Shown here piece by piece: positions 34,435 to 43,556 of a DNA stretch of 64,000 nucleotides. The notes below the pieces were generated by a model. That model saw only the letters and a program-made list of their open reading frames with translations. It searched no databases and was not told the origin of the DNA. Source of the stretch: Pseudorhodobacter sp. E13. GTDB taxonomy: Bacteria > Pseudomonadota > Alphaproteobacteria > Rhodobacterales > Rhodobacteraceae. The translations under genes and the position numbers were made by a program. Position 1 is the first letter of the stretch; the number at the start of each line of letters is the position of its first letter. The stretch spans positions 1 through 64,000 of the forward strand of contig NZ_RPEN01000157.1 of NCBI RefSeq assembly GCF_003991405.1, read 5' to 3'.

Positions 34435-35036
34435 CCGCCCGCGAGGCGGGTCTGGTCAACTGTCGGGCCTGTGGCAAGGTCAGCCCGGCCACAACGCAGC
34501 TTTGCCCGCGTTGCGGTGCAACATTGCAAAGCCGCGACACGCAAAGCCTGCAAAAGGTCTGGGCGTGGTGGATTGCAGGCGTGATTGCCTTTGTTCCGGC
34601 CAATACCTACCCGATGCTGAAAACCGCCACGCTGGGCACAGAAACCGAAAGCACCCTGCTGGGCGGGATCGTGGAATTGCTGCATCACGGCTCTCTGGGG
34701 ATTGCGGCGATTGTGTTCTTTGCCAGTATCGTCATCCCGGCCAGCAAGTTCTTTGCCATCGCTTATCTGGCAATGGGCACCCGCAAGCCCAGCCGCATCA
34801 CCGCCCATCGCCGCCACCAGATCTATGAGGTGGTGGAATTTGTGGGCCGCTGGTCAATGATCGACGTGTTCGTCGTTGCCATTCTGGCCGCACTCGTGCA
34901 ACTAGGCTCCGCTGCAAGCATCCATCCCGGAATTGCGGCGGTAAGCTTCGCCCTGTCTGTTGCTTTCACCATGCTCTCGGCCCAAAGCTTTGACCCAAGG
35001 CTTATCTGGGATGCCGACAAGGATACCCCTAAATGA
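34401..35036 (+). CDS. pqiA: PqiA-like membrane protein, second half
   Basis: The 211-residue product has a zinc ribbon (CRACGKV, then CPRCGATL) at about residues 21-42. Four membrane segments contain FVPANTYPMLKTATLG, SIVIPASKFFAIAYLA and VVEFVGRWSMIDVFVV, all characteristic of the second PqiA unit. It starts inside the previous gene and overlaps the start of pqiB by four bases, so the four pqi genes form one tightly coupled operon. Confidence 0.87.
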   Translation: MENAGSARHTLTAREAGLVNCRACGKVSPATTQLCPRCGATLQSRDTQSLQKVWAWWIAGVIAFVPANTYPMLKTATLGTETESTLLGGIVELLHHGSLGIAAIVFFASIVIPASKFFAIAYLAMGTRKPSRITAHRRHQIYEVVEFVGRWSMIDVFVVAILAALVQLGSAASIHPGIAAVSFALSVAFTMLSAQSFDPRLIWDADKDTPK

Positions 35037-37117
35037 CCATGCCCGACCTGCCCGAAATGGATGTAACCCCCGCAAAGCGGTCGCCTTGGCGCAACCTGTC
35101 CTTTGTGTGGCTGGTGCCGATCCTTGCGCTGATCATTTCGATGGCGGTGGCGTGGCAAAGCTATAACAACAAGGGCACGCTGATCACCATCGTCTTCAAG
35201 GACGCCGCCGGGATCACGCCCAAGGACACCACGATCCGCTTTCGCGATGTGATCATCGGCGCGGTAGAGGAGGTCAACTTCTCCAAGGATATGGCCCAGG
35301 TCGAAATCTCGGCCCGCATCAACAAGGATGTCGCCGATACCTTTACCCCCGAAACCCTGTTCTGGGTGGTTCGGCCAGAGGTCAGCGCGCGCGGCATCAG
35401 CGGGTTGTCGACCGTTTTGTCGGGTGTTTACATCGATTCCGACTGGGTGCCGACGCAGGATTCCGCCGAGCGCGACTTTGTCGGCCTGTCCGAAACCCCG
35501 CTGATCCGCCCCGGAAACAAGGGCACGCGGGTCAAGATCCGGTCCAAGAACGGCACCAGCCTGACCCCCGGCGCGCCGGTGTTCTTTCGCGGGATGGAGG
35601 TCGGTCATCTGGACACGCCGCGCCTGTCTGAAACCGGCGACAGCACCGATGTCGAGGCTTTCATCAACGCACCCTATGACAAGTTTCTGACCACGGATTC
35701 GCGCTTCTGGAACCTTGCCGGCTTTTCGGTCACGCTTGGCCCGGCAGGGCTGGATTTGAACGTGGCCAGCCTTGGGTCGCTGCTGACAGGCGGGGTTGCG
35801 TTTGAAAACATCGTATCGGGCGGCCAGCCTGTCACGGATGACACGCTGTTCCGGCTGTTTGCCAATGAAACCGCCGCACGCGAAAGCATCTTTACGCAGC
35901 TTAGCGCCAATTCGGTGACGATGTCGGTTGTCTTTGGCGAATCCATCAGCGGCTTGGCCGCAGGGGCACCGGTGGAATATCGCGGGTTGCGCATCGGGCA
36001 GGTCAACGGGATTGGGGCGTTTATCGTCAAGAACCCGGCAGGCAGTTCGGTGAACATGCGCGCGGTCATCGCAATTGACCCGCAGTCACTGGGGCTTGGC
36101 GCAGAGGCGGGCGAAGATGTCACCCGTTCTTTCGTGGAAAAACTGGTGGCGGACGGCATGCGCGCCCGGCTTTCGACGACCAGCATCTTCAGCTCGGCGC
36201 TGAAAATCGAACTGGCCGAGGTGCCGGATGCCCTGCCCGCCCGGCTGGAAGATGATGCCGATGGCACACCCGTGATCCCCAGCGTCAAATCTGATCTGCC
36301 GGACTTTACCGCCACCGCCGAAGGTGTGTTGGAACGGGTAAACAATCTGCCCATCGAAGACGTGATGAATCAGGCCATCTCTCTTATGGCGTCGATTGAG
36401 GCGATTGCAGTTGCCCCCGGAACCCAGCGCGCGCCCGATGCCATTCTGGGCCTGCTGGAAGATGCGCGCGGGCTGATCGGCAAGGAAGATACTCAAGCCA
36501 TCCCGACCGAATTGCGCGCTGTGATTGCCGATCTGCGCAGCATCGTGGGCGAGTTGAAGGAACGCGGCGCTGTGGACCAATTGTCCAGCGCGCTGGCCAG
36601 CATCGACAAGGCATCGGCTGATTTTGCCACCGCTTCGGGTGATTTGCCCAAGCTGATCGAGGACCTGCGCGCCATTGCCGCCAAGGTGAACGACCTGAAA
36701 GCCGAAGAGCTGATCGCCTCTGTCACCCGCGTGATGGACAGCACCGATGCGCTGATCGGCACCGAAGGCGCGCGCAGCATCCCGCCCGCACTCGCCTCGG
36801 CGCTGGAGGAGGTGCAGGTGGCGCTGAAAGAATTGCGCGAAGGTGGCGCGATTGAAAACACCAATGCCACGCTGGCCTCGGCCCGCGAGGCGGCGGATGC
36901 GGTGGCGAAAGCCGCCAAAGACTTCCCTGATGTGACAGCACAGCTAGACTCTGTCATCTCCAAGGCCGATGCGCTGATCTCTGCTTATGGCGCGAAATCG
37001 ACCTTCAATTCCGAAACGCTTGACCTTCTGCGCGAGTTGAAGGCAGCGGCGAAATCCGTTGCCCAATTGGCCCGCACGATTGAGCGTAACCCCAATTCCC
37101 TTATCCTAGGACGTTGA
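35033..37117 (+). CDS. pqiB: PqiB-like MCE protein
   Basis: The 694-residue product has one N-terminal membrane anchor (FVWLVPILALIISMAVAW, about 22-39) followed by three MCE domains. They are recognisable by the repeats ITIVFKDAAGITPKDTTIRF, VKIRSKNGTSLTPGAPVFF and FGESISGLAAGAPVEYRGL, each followed by a V/I-G-x-V/L turn. A long helical C-terminus follows that would form the central needle. PqiB spans the periplasm as a hexameric tunnel for lipid transfer. It overlaps pqiA-2 by four bases and the pqiC gene starts one base after its stop. Confidence 0.92.
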   Translation: MTMPDLPEMDVTPAKRSPWRNLSFVWLVPILALIISMAVAWQSYNNKGTLITIVFKDAAGITPKDTTIRFRDVIIGAVEEVNFSKDMAQVEISARINKDVADTFTPETLFWVVRPEVSARGISGLSTVLSGVYIDSDWVPTQDSAERDFVGLSETPLIRPGNKGTRVKIRSKNGTSLTPGAPVFFRGMEVGHLDTPRLSETGDSTDVEAFINAPYDKFLTTDSRFWNLAGFSVTLGPAGLDLNVASLGSLLTGGVAFENIVSGGQPVTDDTLFRLFANETAARESIFTQLSANSVTMSVVFGESISGLAAGAPVEYRGLRIGQVNGIGAFIVKNPAGSSVNMRAVIAIDPQSLGLGAEAGEDVTRSFVEKLVADGMRARLSTTSIFSSALKIELAEVPDALPARLEDDADGTPVIPSVKSDLPDFTATAEGVLERVNNLPIEDVMNQAISLMASIEAIAVAPGTQRAPDAILGLLEDARGLIGKEDTQAIPTELRAVIADLRSIVGELKERGAVDQLSSALASIDKASADFATASGDLPKLIEDLRAIAAKVNDLKAEELIASVTRVMDSTDALIGTEGARSIPPALASALEEVQVALKELREGGAIENTNATLASAREAADAVAKAAKDFPDVTAQLDSVISKADALISAYGAKSTFNSETLDLLRELKAAAKSVAQLARTIERNPNSLILGR

Positions 37118-37118
37118 T

Positions 37119-37691
37119 GTGACCCTACGTATCGCTGCCCTCACCCTCGCCGCTGCCCTGCCCCTTGCCTCCTGCGGGGATACCAATGCCCGTTTCCCCA
37201 TCGCATCGGCGACGACGGAAACCGTGGCCAAATCCCGCGTTGCCGTGGGCACGATCGAGGTGCGCGACGTGTCGCTGCCCGCCTATGCCGCCGCATCCGA
37301 AATTGTGGTGGAACAGGACAGCGGCGCGCTGACCGTGGTGCCCAAGGCGATCTGGGCGGATGACCCGGTGCGCGCGGTCACAGGTTCGCTTGCGCGCAGC
37401 CTTGACCTGCGCTCCACCGCCTCGGTCGCGTCAGAGCCGTGGCCGCTGGCCGAACCCGCCGCCGTGCGGGTAGAGGTGCGCATCGACCGCATGATCGCCA
37501 AGGTGGACGGCACGTTTGAGCTGAGCGGGCAATTTGCCATTGCCGCACCGGATGGGGCTGTGCGCGAAACGGTGCAGCGCTTTGCGGTTTCGGCCCCGAT
37601 GGCCGATAACTCCCCCGCGGCTGTGGCGCAGGCCACCGGGCAGGCGATTGATAACCTGGCCAACGAGATCATCAAGAAACTGCGCCGCTAA
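37119..37691 (+). CDS. pqiC: PqiC-like outer-membrane lipoprotein
   Basis: The 190-residue protein starts at a GTG that follows the pqiB stop by one base. The lipobox LPLASC puts the lipidated cysteine near residue 19. The body is an ABC-transport-auxiliary (DUF330-type) domain with VGTIEVRDVSLPAYAAASEI at the start and IDNLANEIIKKLRR at the end. PqiC anchors the PqiB needle at the outer membrane. It completes the operon. The following 240 bases hold no gene; an AT-rich stretch near 37820-37850 could supply the promoter of the RTX gene. Confidence 0.87.
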   Translation: MTLRIAALTLAAALPLASCGDTNARFPIASATTETVAKSRVAVGTIEVRDVSLPAYAAASEIVVEQDSGALTVVPKAIWADDPVRAVTGSLARSLDLRSTASVASEPWPLAEPAAVRVEVRIDRMIAKVDGTFELSGQFAIAAPDGAVRETVQRFAVSAPMADNSPAAVAQATGQAIDNLANEIIKKLRR

Positions 37692-37931
37692 GCCAGCGCT
37701 TTGTCAGACGCATAAAAACCGCGGCGGGTTTCCCTTCGGCGCGGCGACACTGCGGCTGCAACAGGGCAGGCGCAGGCCAAACCCTACCGCTGCCAATCCG
37801 CCAGATTTAGCTGCCGTCTGCCTATATTTTACGCTAGGTTAATTTGTTGCCGTTTGCGACGGGCCTCCAATTGACGCTGTTGAATTAGCACCTTACGGTG
37901 ACACAAATTTTTAGATGGTTGGGAGTTATCA

Positions 37932-40154
37932 ATGCCATATCCAAGCTGGTCAGAAGTATTCGATATCGATGGCTCTAACGTGAGCCAAACATCAACCATG
38001 TTGGCCCTTCTGAACACCGATGGGACGCATACCCGTGTTCTGGGCACGGGGCTTACCTACAGTGGGACGCATCTCATTGGCGGAACGATCACCGGGTTGG
38101 CACTTTTTGACCCCAACACAAGCACCGTTTTGGTAAGCTATCTGGGCATGAGCCGACCCGTTGTCGACGTGCTTGCGGACCTGAGCGTCATCGAAGATGT
38201 TACCGAAGACTTTGCGCAGCTTTCGGCCTTTTTTGATTTTGAATCATCGGAAGACCCGGCCACTGTGTCACCAAGCTTGTTCGAATCCGTGGATAGCGCT
38301 GGGAATGTCGCGCAGTTCATCGGCACCAATCTGTTGACCAGCAGCGGTGACTTCAACTTTGCCACCGGGGTCATCACAGAGGTCCGTATTCTGAACTCCA
38401 ATGGTGTCCAGTTGGGGACAACAGGACCTGTTTCGTATAATCTGGGTCTGTTTGCTGATGGGTTTGACGGTCCCGGGCGCTATCTTATTAACTCTGCGGC
38501 AGGCGCCGCCAGCAACATCTATTACGATCCATCCTACAGCACCGACGATAATTATCTGGATATTCTGCCGGGTTCTGTCGCCAAGACCCTTGACCTGAAT
38601 AGCAGCGGATTCTTTCTGGTGGGCTATGTCGGAACCAACGGTTTGATTGCCGACCTTGGCGCCGGAACGGTTATTCGTGACGGCGTCACCGATACTTATA
38701 CTGGCTCTCCGACCGGCTTTGGCCTGCTTGATGGCAGCCCCGGCGACGACATCATCACGATGGGCGGCAATGTTTTCAAAGGCGTCTTTGGTGCAGGGGG
38801 CAATGACTCTATTCTTGGATCAAGCGGCAATGACCAGATCGAAGGCGGCGATGGCGCGGATACGATCGAAGGCGGCGCTGGCGGCGATGCCATGTGGGGT
38901 AACGGATACAACTATGGTGATTCCGACGAGGATACCTTGGCCTATACAACCTCGGACGCCGGGGTCACGATCAATCTGACCACACAAACCGCCAGCGGTG
39001 GCCATGCAAACGGCGATTTCATTCAGGGCTTTACACATGTGCTTGGGTCTGACCATGGCGATGACCTGACCGGGTCAGACGCTGGCAACACTTTGCGCGG
39101 CAATGCGGGGAATGACCGACTGTCGGGTGTTAACGGCAACGATATTCTGGTCGGCAGCGCGGGTCTTGACTCGCTTTTCGGCGGCAATGGTGCCGATAGA
39201 TTGTTCGGCGGCCAAGACGCAGATATTCTGGCGGGCGGTAGCGGTGATGACGAAGCCTTTGGCGGCGACAGCAGCGACGTGATCTACGGGAATGATGGCA
39301 ACGATACGCTGGACGGCGGCAGCGGCGAAGACGACATGTCGGGCGGCAATGGCAACGACCGGATGTCGGGTGGCGATGACAATGACCTGATGCGCGGCGG
39401 CAATGGCGATGACCGCCTTGACGGTGATGACAACAATGACGTGATGGCCGGCAACAATGGCAATGACACGCTTTTGGGCGGAGACGGAGACGACCGCTTG
39501 TTCGGCGGCGCGGATGCGGATTTGCTGGCCGGTGGCAACGGCGATGATCTGGCCAATGGTGGCAGCGGCGCCGACCTGATTTACGGGAACAGCGGCCTCG
39601 ACAGCCTTTATGGCGGCGATGGCGGCGACGAATTGTCCGGCGGCAATGACAATGACCGTCTGTGGGGTGGCAACGACCTTGATACCATGCGCGGTGGCAA
39701 TGGCGATGATGAGATGTTTGGCGGCAATGGCGAAGATCTTCTGGCCGGCAACCTTGGCAATGATTCCATCTATGGTGACAGTGGAAATGACTCTTTGTTT
39801 GGCGGCGGCGGGGATGACTTCATCTTCGGTGGCAGCGGCTCAGATAGGATGAACGGCGGCGCTGGCGCGGATGTGTTCGTGTTCACCGCTGTGACAGACA
39901 GCATTCACGGCGCTGGCCGTGACGTGATCACCGATTTTGCCCATGGTGTCGACAAGATCGACCTCAGCGGTCTTGCCGCATCCCTTACATTTGTGGGGGC
40001 CAGCTACACGGGCACAGGCACCGCCGGAGAGGTGCGCTATAACGCGGCTATCGGGCGTGTCTATGTCGATTTGACAGGCAGTGGCGCTTCTGATTTCAGC
40101 ATTGATCTGGACGGCGCGCCGACCATCACGGTGGATGATTTCATTCTGGCCTAA
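37932..40154 (+). CDS. RTX calcium-binding secreted protein
   Basis: The product is 740 residues, acidic and without an N-terminal signal, as usual for type I secretion substrates. Residues 1-265 form an unassigned N-terminal domain. From about 266 to 643 there are many GGxGxDxhx nonapeptides (GGNGDDRLDGDDNNDVMAG, GGADADLLAGGNGDDLANGG and more), which bind Ca2+ in a parallel beta-roll. The C-terminus ADVFVFTAVTDS...VITDFAHGVDKIDLSGL is the hemolysin/serralysin-type secretion region. No protease motif HExxH is seen. No T1SS genes are adjacent. A role in adhesion or surface coating is possible. Confidence 0.88.
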   Translation: MPYPSWSEVFDIDGSNVSQTSTMLALLNTDGTHTRVLGTGLTYSGTHLIGGTITGLALFDPNTSTVLVSYLGMSRPVVDVLADLSVIEDVTEDFAQLSAFFDFESSEDPATVSPSLFESVDSAGNVAQFIGTNLLTSSGDFNFATGVITEVRILNSNGVQLGTTGPVSYNLGLFADGFDGPGRYLINSAAGAASNIYYDPSYSTDDNYLDILPGSVAKTLDLNSSGFFLVGYVGTNGLIADLGAGTVIRDGVTDTYTGSPTGFGLLDGSPGDDIITMGGNVFKGVFGAGGNDSILGSSGNDQIEGGDGADTIEGGAGGDAMWGNGYNYGDSDEDTLAYTTSDAGVTINLTTQTASGGHANGDFIQGFTHVLGSDHGDDLTGSDAGNTLRGNAGNDRLSGVNGNDILVGSAGLDSLFGGNGADRLFGGQDADILAGGSGDDEAFGGDSSDVIYGNDGNDTLDGGSGEDDMSGGNGNDRMSGGDDNDLMRGGNGDDRLDGDDNNDVMAGNNGNDTLLGGDGDDRLFGGADADLLAGGNGDDLANGGSGADLIYGNSGLDSLYGGDGGDELSGGNDNDRLWGGNDLDTMRGGNGDDEMFGGNGEDLLAGNLGNDSIYGDSGNDSLFGGGGDDFIFGGSGSDRMNGGAGADVFVFTAVTDSIHGAGRDVITDFAHGVDKIDLSGLAASLTFVGASYTGTGTAGEVRYNAAIGRVYVDLTGSGASDFSIDLDGAPTITVDDFILA

Positions 40155-40179
40155 GGGTCATTACCTGAACGAAGAAAAC

Positions 40180-40206
40180 AGGGGCAGCTTGCGGGCTGCC
40201 CCTTTT
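40180..40206 (+). terminator. rho-independent terminator after the RTX gene
   Basis: AGGGGCAGC (40180-40188), the loop TTGCGG and GCTGCCCCT (40195-40203) form a perfect 9-bp stem, followed by TTT. Confidence 0.87.
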
Positions 40207-40519
40207 GCCAATCCGCTTTAGCCACTGACCTGCCACGCAGCCAGCCGATGACTGGATGACCAAGGACTTGGCTTGCGCAGAATGAAAGCCTGCACCTCTG
40301 GCCGCCCCATCACAGCGCCGCGCCCCTTCCGATACGACAGCCAAAACTATCGCACCCTTCGGTCAAGGGCGCATTGCGCAAGGTCTGTCTCGGGGGATCA
40401 GGCGTCGCATTGAGGTTCAGAAAGCGCCTTCTGCGCGTGGCGACGCGGATAGCCTCTTTCCCGAACCCATTCACGCGCAACGGCTTTCCGGGTTTCGTCG
40501 GGATTCTGAAAAGGGAAAG
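40207..40519. other. 313-base stretch without a recognisable gene
   Basis: Between the RTX terminator and the tRNA-Thr 3' end I see no convincing gene, repeat or RNA. Short open frames exist on both strands but have no start signals or family features. The region lies downstream of the tRNA gene on its strand. Confidence 0.5.
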
Positions 40520-40595
40520 TGGTGCCGCTGAAGGGACTCGAACCCCCGACCCCATCATTACGAATGACGTGCTCTACCATCTGAGCTACAGCGGC
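40520..40595 (-). tRNA. tRNA-Thr(CGU)
   Basis: A complete 76-nt cloverleaf with encoded CCA is seen on the minus strand. The acceptor stem is GCCGCTG/CAGCGGC, the D-arm GCTCAGATGGTAGAGC, the anticodon stem-loop CGTCA-TTCGTAA-TGATG and the T-arm GGGGGTTCGAGTCCC. The anticodon CGT reads ACG (Thr). No intron is present, in contrast to the tRNA-Arg at 13315. Confidence 0.95.
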
Positions 40596-40638
40596 TTGGT
40601 GGCGGGCTATTACCACCGGGAAAGGTAACTGTGTAGCC

Positions 40639-42105
40639 CTATTTTTCGGTTTTTTCCTCTGGCGTATCGGAAATGATTTCGGCGTCGTCGGGTTCCGGCT
40701 CTGCGTCGACGGTGACAGAGGCCGGTTCGGGCGCGCCGATGATCAGTGGCAGGAGTTCCGAGCCAGTGGCGCTGGGGCCAGTTGCATCTGCGGGTTCACG
40801 CCATGACAAGGTGTCAAAGCTGGCGCAGTTGTCGCAAACCGGAACCCATTGCGCATGGATCGCCTGGCATTTGTCGCAGCACCATTGCGGGCCGCGCGGC
40901 GCTGTCAGCGCGCGGGCAAGCCAGCCACGGATCACCGCATCATCGGCACCTTCGCCACGTTCCACCGCCGCCATGATCGCCAAGGTCCGCGCATTCGGGT
41001 GCGAGGTGGCCAGATCGCCCAGCGCGCGGCGGGCGGCGGGGAAATCTTCGGCAGTGATGTTCAACTCGGCCAGAAGCAGGCGGGTTTCGATATGGTCGGG
41101 GTTGATGCCAGTCAGCGTGCGGAACCGCTTGAGCCGGGCCGCCACGGATTCGTCCGGGGCAATTTCGGCAAAGGCGGCCGCCAGATCAGGGTGCGGTTGC
41201 GCCGACCACGCTTTCTTGAGAACCTTGGTCGCGTTGCGGCTGTCGCCTTTGGCGATATAGCTGCGAGCGGCCATGGCAGCGGCGGGGATCAGATCGGGCG
41301 ACAGGCGATTCGCCTCGATCGCGGCCTCGCGGGCTTCGATGCTGGCATCCTCGTCGAACACGCCTTTCGCCTCTTGCAGGGCCAGAACGGCATCGCGGCG
41401 GCGGAAGATATCGCGCGGCAGATCGCCGGATTTCAGCTTGGCGCCCAGCGTGACGCGCGCGCCTTTCCAATCGCCATGTTCGGTTTGCAGGCCCAGCAAG
41501 GTTTCCTGAATCTCGCTATGCTTGGGTTTCAGCGCAAAGGCCTTTTCGGCCAGTTTCAGGGCGGTTTCGGTATCGCCTTCGATCATCTTCTGGCGCATCA
41601 GGCCACGGATGCCGACAAAGCGCGATTTGTCATCTTCCAGCAACTGCTTATAGGCCTCGGATGCGCGCTTGGTGTCGCCTGTCATCTCGGCGGCTTGCGC
41701 GATCAGCAGGGTGGTCAGTTCCGGACGGTCCAGCAGCTTGTCGGCCTTGGCCGCGCGTGACAACGCCACCCGCCCTTCGCCCGAGGCCAGCGCCATCAGC
41801 CCATCCGACAGCGCCTGATAACCCTTGCGTTCGCGGTTGCGGTCAAAATAGCGCGAGATGGCAGTTTCATCACCATTGAGAAAGCGCAGCACCGCGACCA
41901 AGAGGCCGATAAGCTTCAGCAGCAACCACAGCGCCAGCATCAGCACCACAAGGGCAACCGCCGCCTGCAAGGGGCCAAGGTTATATTCCATGCCCAGCAT
42001 GGCGATACGGATGCCGCCACCGGTATCCATCAAGATACCTGCGCCATAGGTAAGCCCGGCGATGGCTGCGACAAACAACAGAACTTTCAAGAGCGACCAG
42101 ATCAT
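40639..42105 (-). CDS. hemY: HemY-like protein with TPRs and a C-terminal zinc ribbon
   Basis: The 488-residue product has two N-terminal membrane segments (about 1-25 and 45-70), the HemY_N domain (RYFDRNRERKGYQALSDGLM), and tetratricopeptide repeats to about residue 390. A C-terminal cysteine pair of pairs follows, CDKC at 410-413 and CDNC at 424-427, like the rubredoxin-type ribbon of LapB. An acidic tail follows. The HemY name comes from its linkage to hemD. It is probably a membrane scaffold and not an enzyme. It lies 10 bases downstream of the mic60 gene. Confidence 0.87.
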   Translation of the reverse strand: MIWSLLKVLLFVAAIAGLTYGAGILMDTGGGIRIAMLGMEYNLGPLQAAVALVVLMLALWLLLKLIGLLVAVLRFLNGDETAISRYFDRNRERKGYQALSDGLMALASGEGRVALSRAAKADKLLDRPELTTLLIAQAAEMTGDTKRASEAYKQLLEDDKSRFVGIRGLMRQKMIEGDTETALKLAEKAFALKPKHSEIQETLLGLQTEHGDWKGARVTLGAKLKSGDLPRDIFRRRDAVLALQEAKGVFDEDASIEAREAAIEANRLSPDLIPAAAMAARSYIAKGDSRNATKVLKKAWSAQPHPDLAAAFAEIAPDESVAARLKRFRTLTGINPDHIETRLLLAELNITAEDFPAARRALGDLATSHPNARTLAIMAAVERGEGADDAVIRGWLARALTAPRGPQWCCDKCQAIHAQWVPVCDNCASFDTLSWREPADATGPSATGSELLPLIIGAPEPASVTVDAEPEPDDAEIISDTPEEKTEK

Positions 42106-42115
42106 TTTGTGGGTG

Positions 42116-43486
42116 TTACCTTTCGCTCAGTGCGGCGGCCAATTCGGCCGTTGCTGTTTGTGCGGACAACCGCAGTTTGGCCTGATCGACCCATGCAGCC
42201 ATGGCCGCTTGTGCCGCTTCTGGCAGGGCAGAGATTTCGGTCAGCGCGGCAGGCAGATCCCCTGCCGCCACGGCGGCATTGGCGCGTGACAGCACGGCAT
42301 CCGGGTCATTGCCTTCGCGCGGGGTCAGGGAACGTGCGCCGGTCTGGCTGCGCAGGAAAGAGCCGAAGCGTTCGGACCAAGTGCTGCCCATATCGCCGCG
42401 CAGGCTTTCGGACAGCGCCTCGCGCGCGGGGGCGGCAAAGCTTTCGGTCAGGGCAGCGATGGAGGGCACGCCTGTCTCGGCGCTATCGGTCAACACCGCA
42501 GGCACGGCCAGCCCGGCCTCGGACAACAGGGCCAGCGGTTCGGCAAAGGGGGCGCCGCTGTCCATCGCGGCCTCGACCTTGACCAGCGCGGCTTGCAGCA
42601 AGGTGGTTTCGGCCTCGGCCTCTACTTCCAAGCGGGCGGTTTCGGCTTGGGCGGCAGCGGTTTCGGCGGCGGCTTTCTGGGTGTCAATCTCGTTGCGCAG
42701 GGCGGCGATATCCGCGGTCAGCGCCGACAGCGCCGCCGGGTCAACCGCAGCACCGCTGGCGGGGCGGGTTTCCAGCGCGGTCAGGCGTTCTTCGATCGCG
42801 GTCAGGCGCGGGCCGAAATCTTCGCCGCTTGGGGTGTTGCTTGCAGCCTCTGCCGCGGCCTTTGTCGCAGCTTCGGCGGTTTGCAAGGCGGTTGTGGCGG
42901 TATCGCGCAGCGTGGCCAATTCGCTGCCAAGGGCTGCCACCGCATCGCTGGTGCTGTCGGTTTGTGGCAAGGCGGCGACAGTGCTGCGCAGGTCAGCAAT
43001 CGCGTTGCCCTGTTCGGTGATCTGGCTTTGCAACGGGCTTGTGCCGGGCACGGGCCACCCTTCGGGCACGACATAGCGCGCAAGGGCAAAGCCAAGACCT
43101 GCAGCCACCACGCCACCCAGCACCAGCGGCACAAAGCCGGGGCTGGCCTTGACCAAGGGCGGCGATGCAGGCGCTGCCATGGGTTCTGGCTCTGGTTCTG
43201 GCGCGGATGGTTCCGGGTCCGGGCTGCTTTGCGTGGCTGCGGCCCGCGCGGGTTCGCTGGGGGTTACAAGGTCGGCTGCGGCGTCATGCTTTTCAGCTTC
43301 GGCCGCGATTTCGGCTTTCACGGCGTCGGGTTCATCCAGCACCACTACGGCATCTTCAACGGGGTCTGGCGTGCTTGTCGTGGCGCTGTCCTCGGCGGAA
43401 ACGATTTCGCTTTTGTCCTCAGGCACAGGCGCAGTGCTGTCTTTGGCCGACTTGTTGCGCTTGCCCGATGATCCTTGGGTAGCCAT
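42116..43486 (-). CDS. alphaproteobacterial Mic60/mitofilin-like protein
   Basis: The 456-residue product has an acidic, Pro/Ala-rich cytoplasmic N-terminus (about 1-110) and one membrane segment (FVPLVLGGVVAAGLGFALA, about 118-136). A long periplasmic coiled coil (about 160-290) leads to a C-terminal mitofilin signature region (WSERFGSFLRSQTGARSLTP, then LPEAAQAAMAAWVDQAKLRL). In alphaproteobacteria this gene sits between hemD and hemY, as here. Mic60 shapes inner membrane invaginations. It belongs to one unit with hemD upstream and hemY downstream. Confidence 0.85.
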   Translation of the reverse strand: MATQGSSGKRNKSAKDSTAPVPEDKSEIVSAEDSATTSTPDPVEDAVVVLDEPDAVKAEIAAEAEKHDAAADLVTPSEPARAAATQSSPDPEPSAPEPEPEPMAAPASPPLVKASPGFVPLVLGGVVAAGLGFALARYVVPEGWPVPGTSPLQSQITEQGNAIADLRSTVAALPQTDSTSDAVAALGSELATLRDTATTALQTAEAATKAAAEAASNTPSGEDFGPRLTAIEERLTALETRPASGAAVDPAALSALTADIAALRNEIDTQKAAAETAAAQAETARLEVEAEAETTLLQAALVKVEAAMDSGAPFAEPLALLSEAGLAVPAVLTDSAETGVPSIAALTESFAAPAREALSESLRGDMGSTWSERFGSFLRSQTGARSLTPREGNDPDAVLSRANAAVAAGDLPAALTEISALPEAAQAAMAAWVDQAKLRLSAQTATAELAAALSER

Positions 43487-43556
43487 AAATGCGTCTCCGT
43501 TCCAACTCCCCAGATTTCCGGGGTTTTTATCAATCTAGACTGTGATCGTCACAGGC

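Noticed and set aside
38730-39860. Tandem DNA repeats that could be a CRISPR or satellite array
   Set aside because: The repeats are imperfect 27-base units in frame, and they encode RTX nonapeptides within a single open gene.
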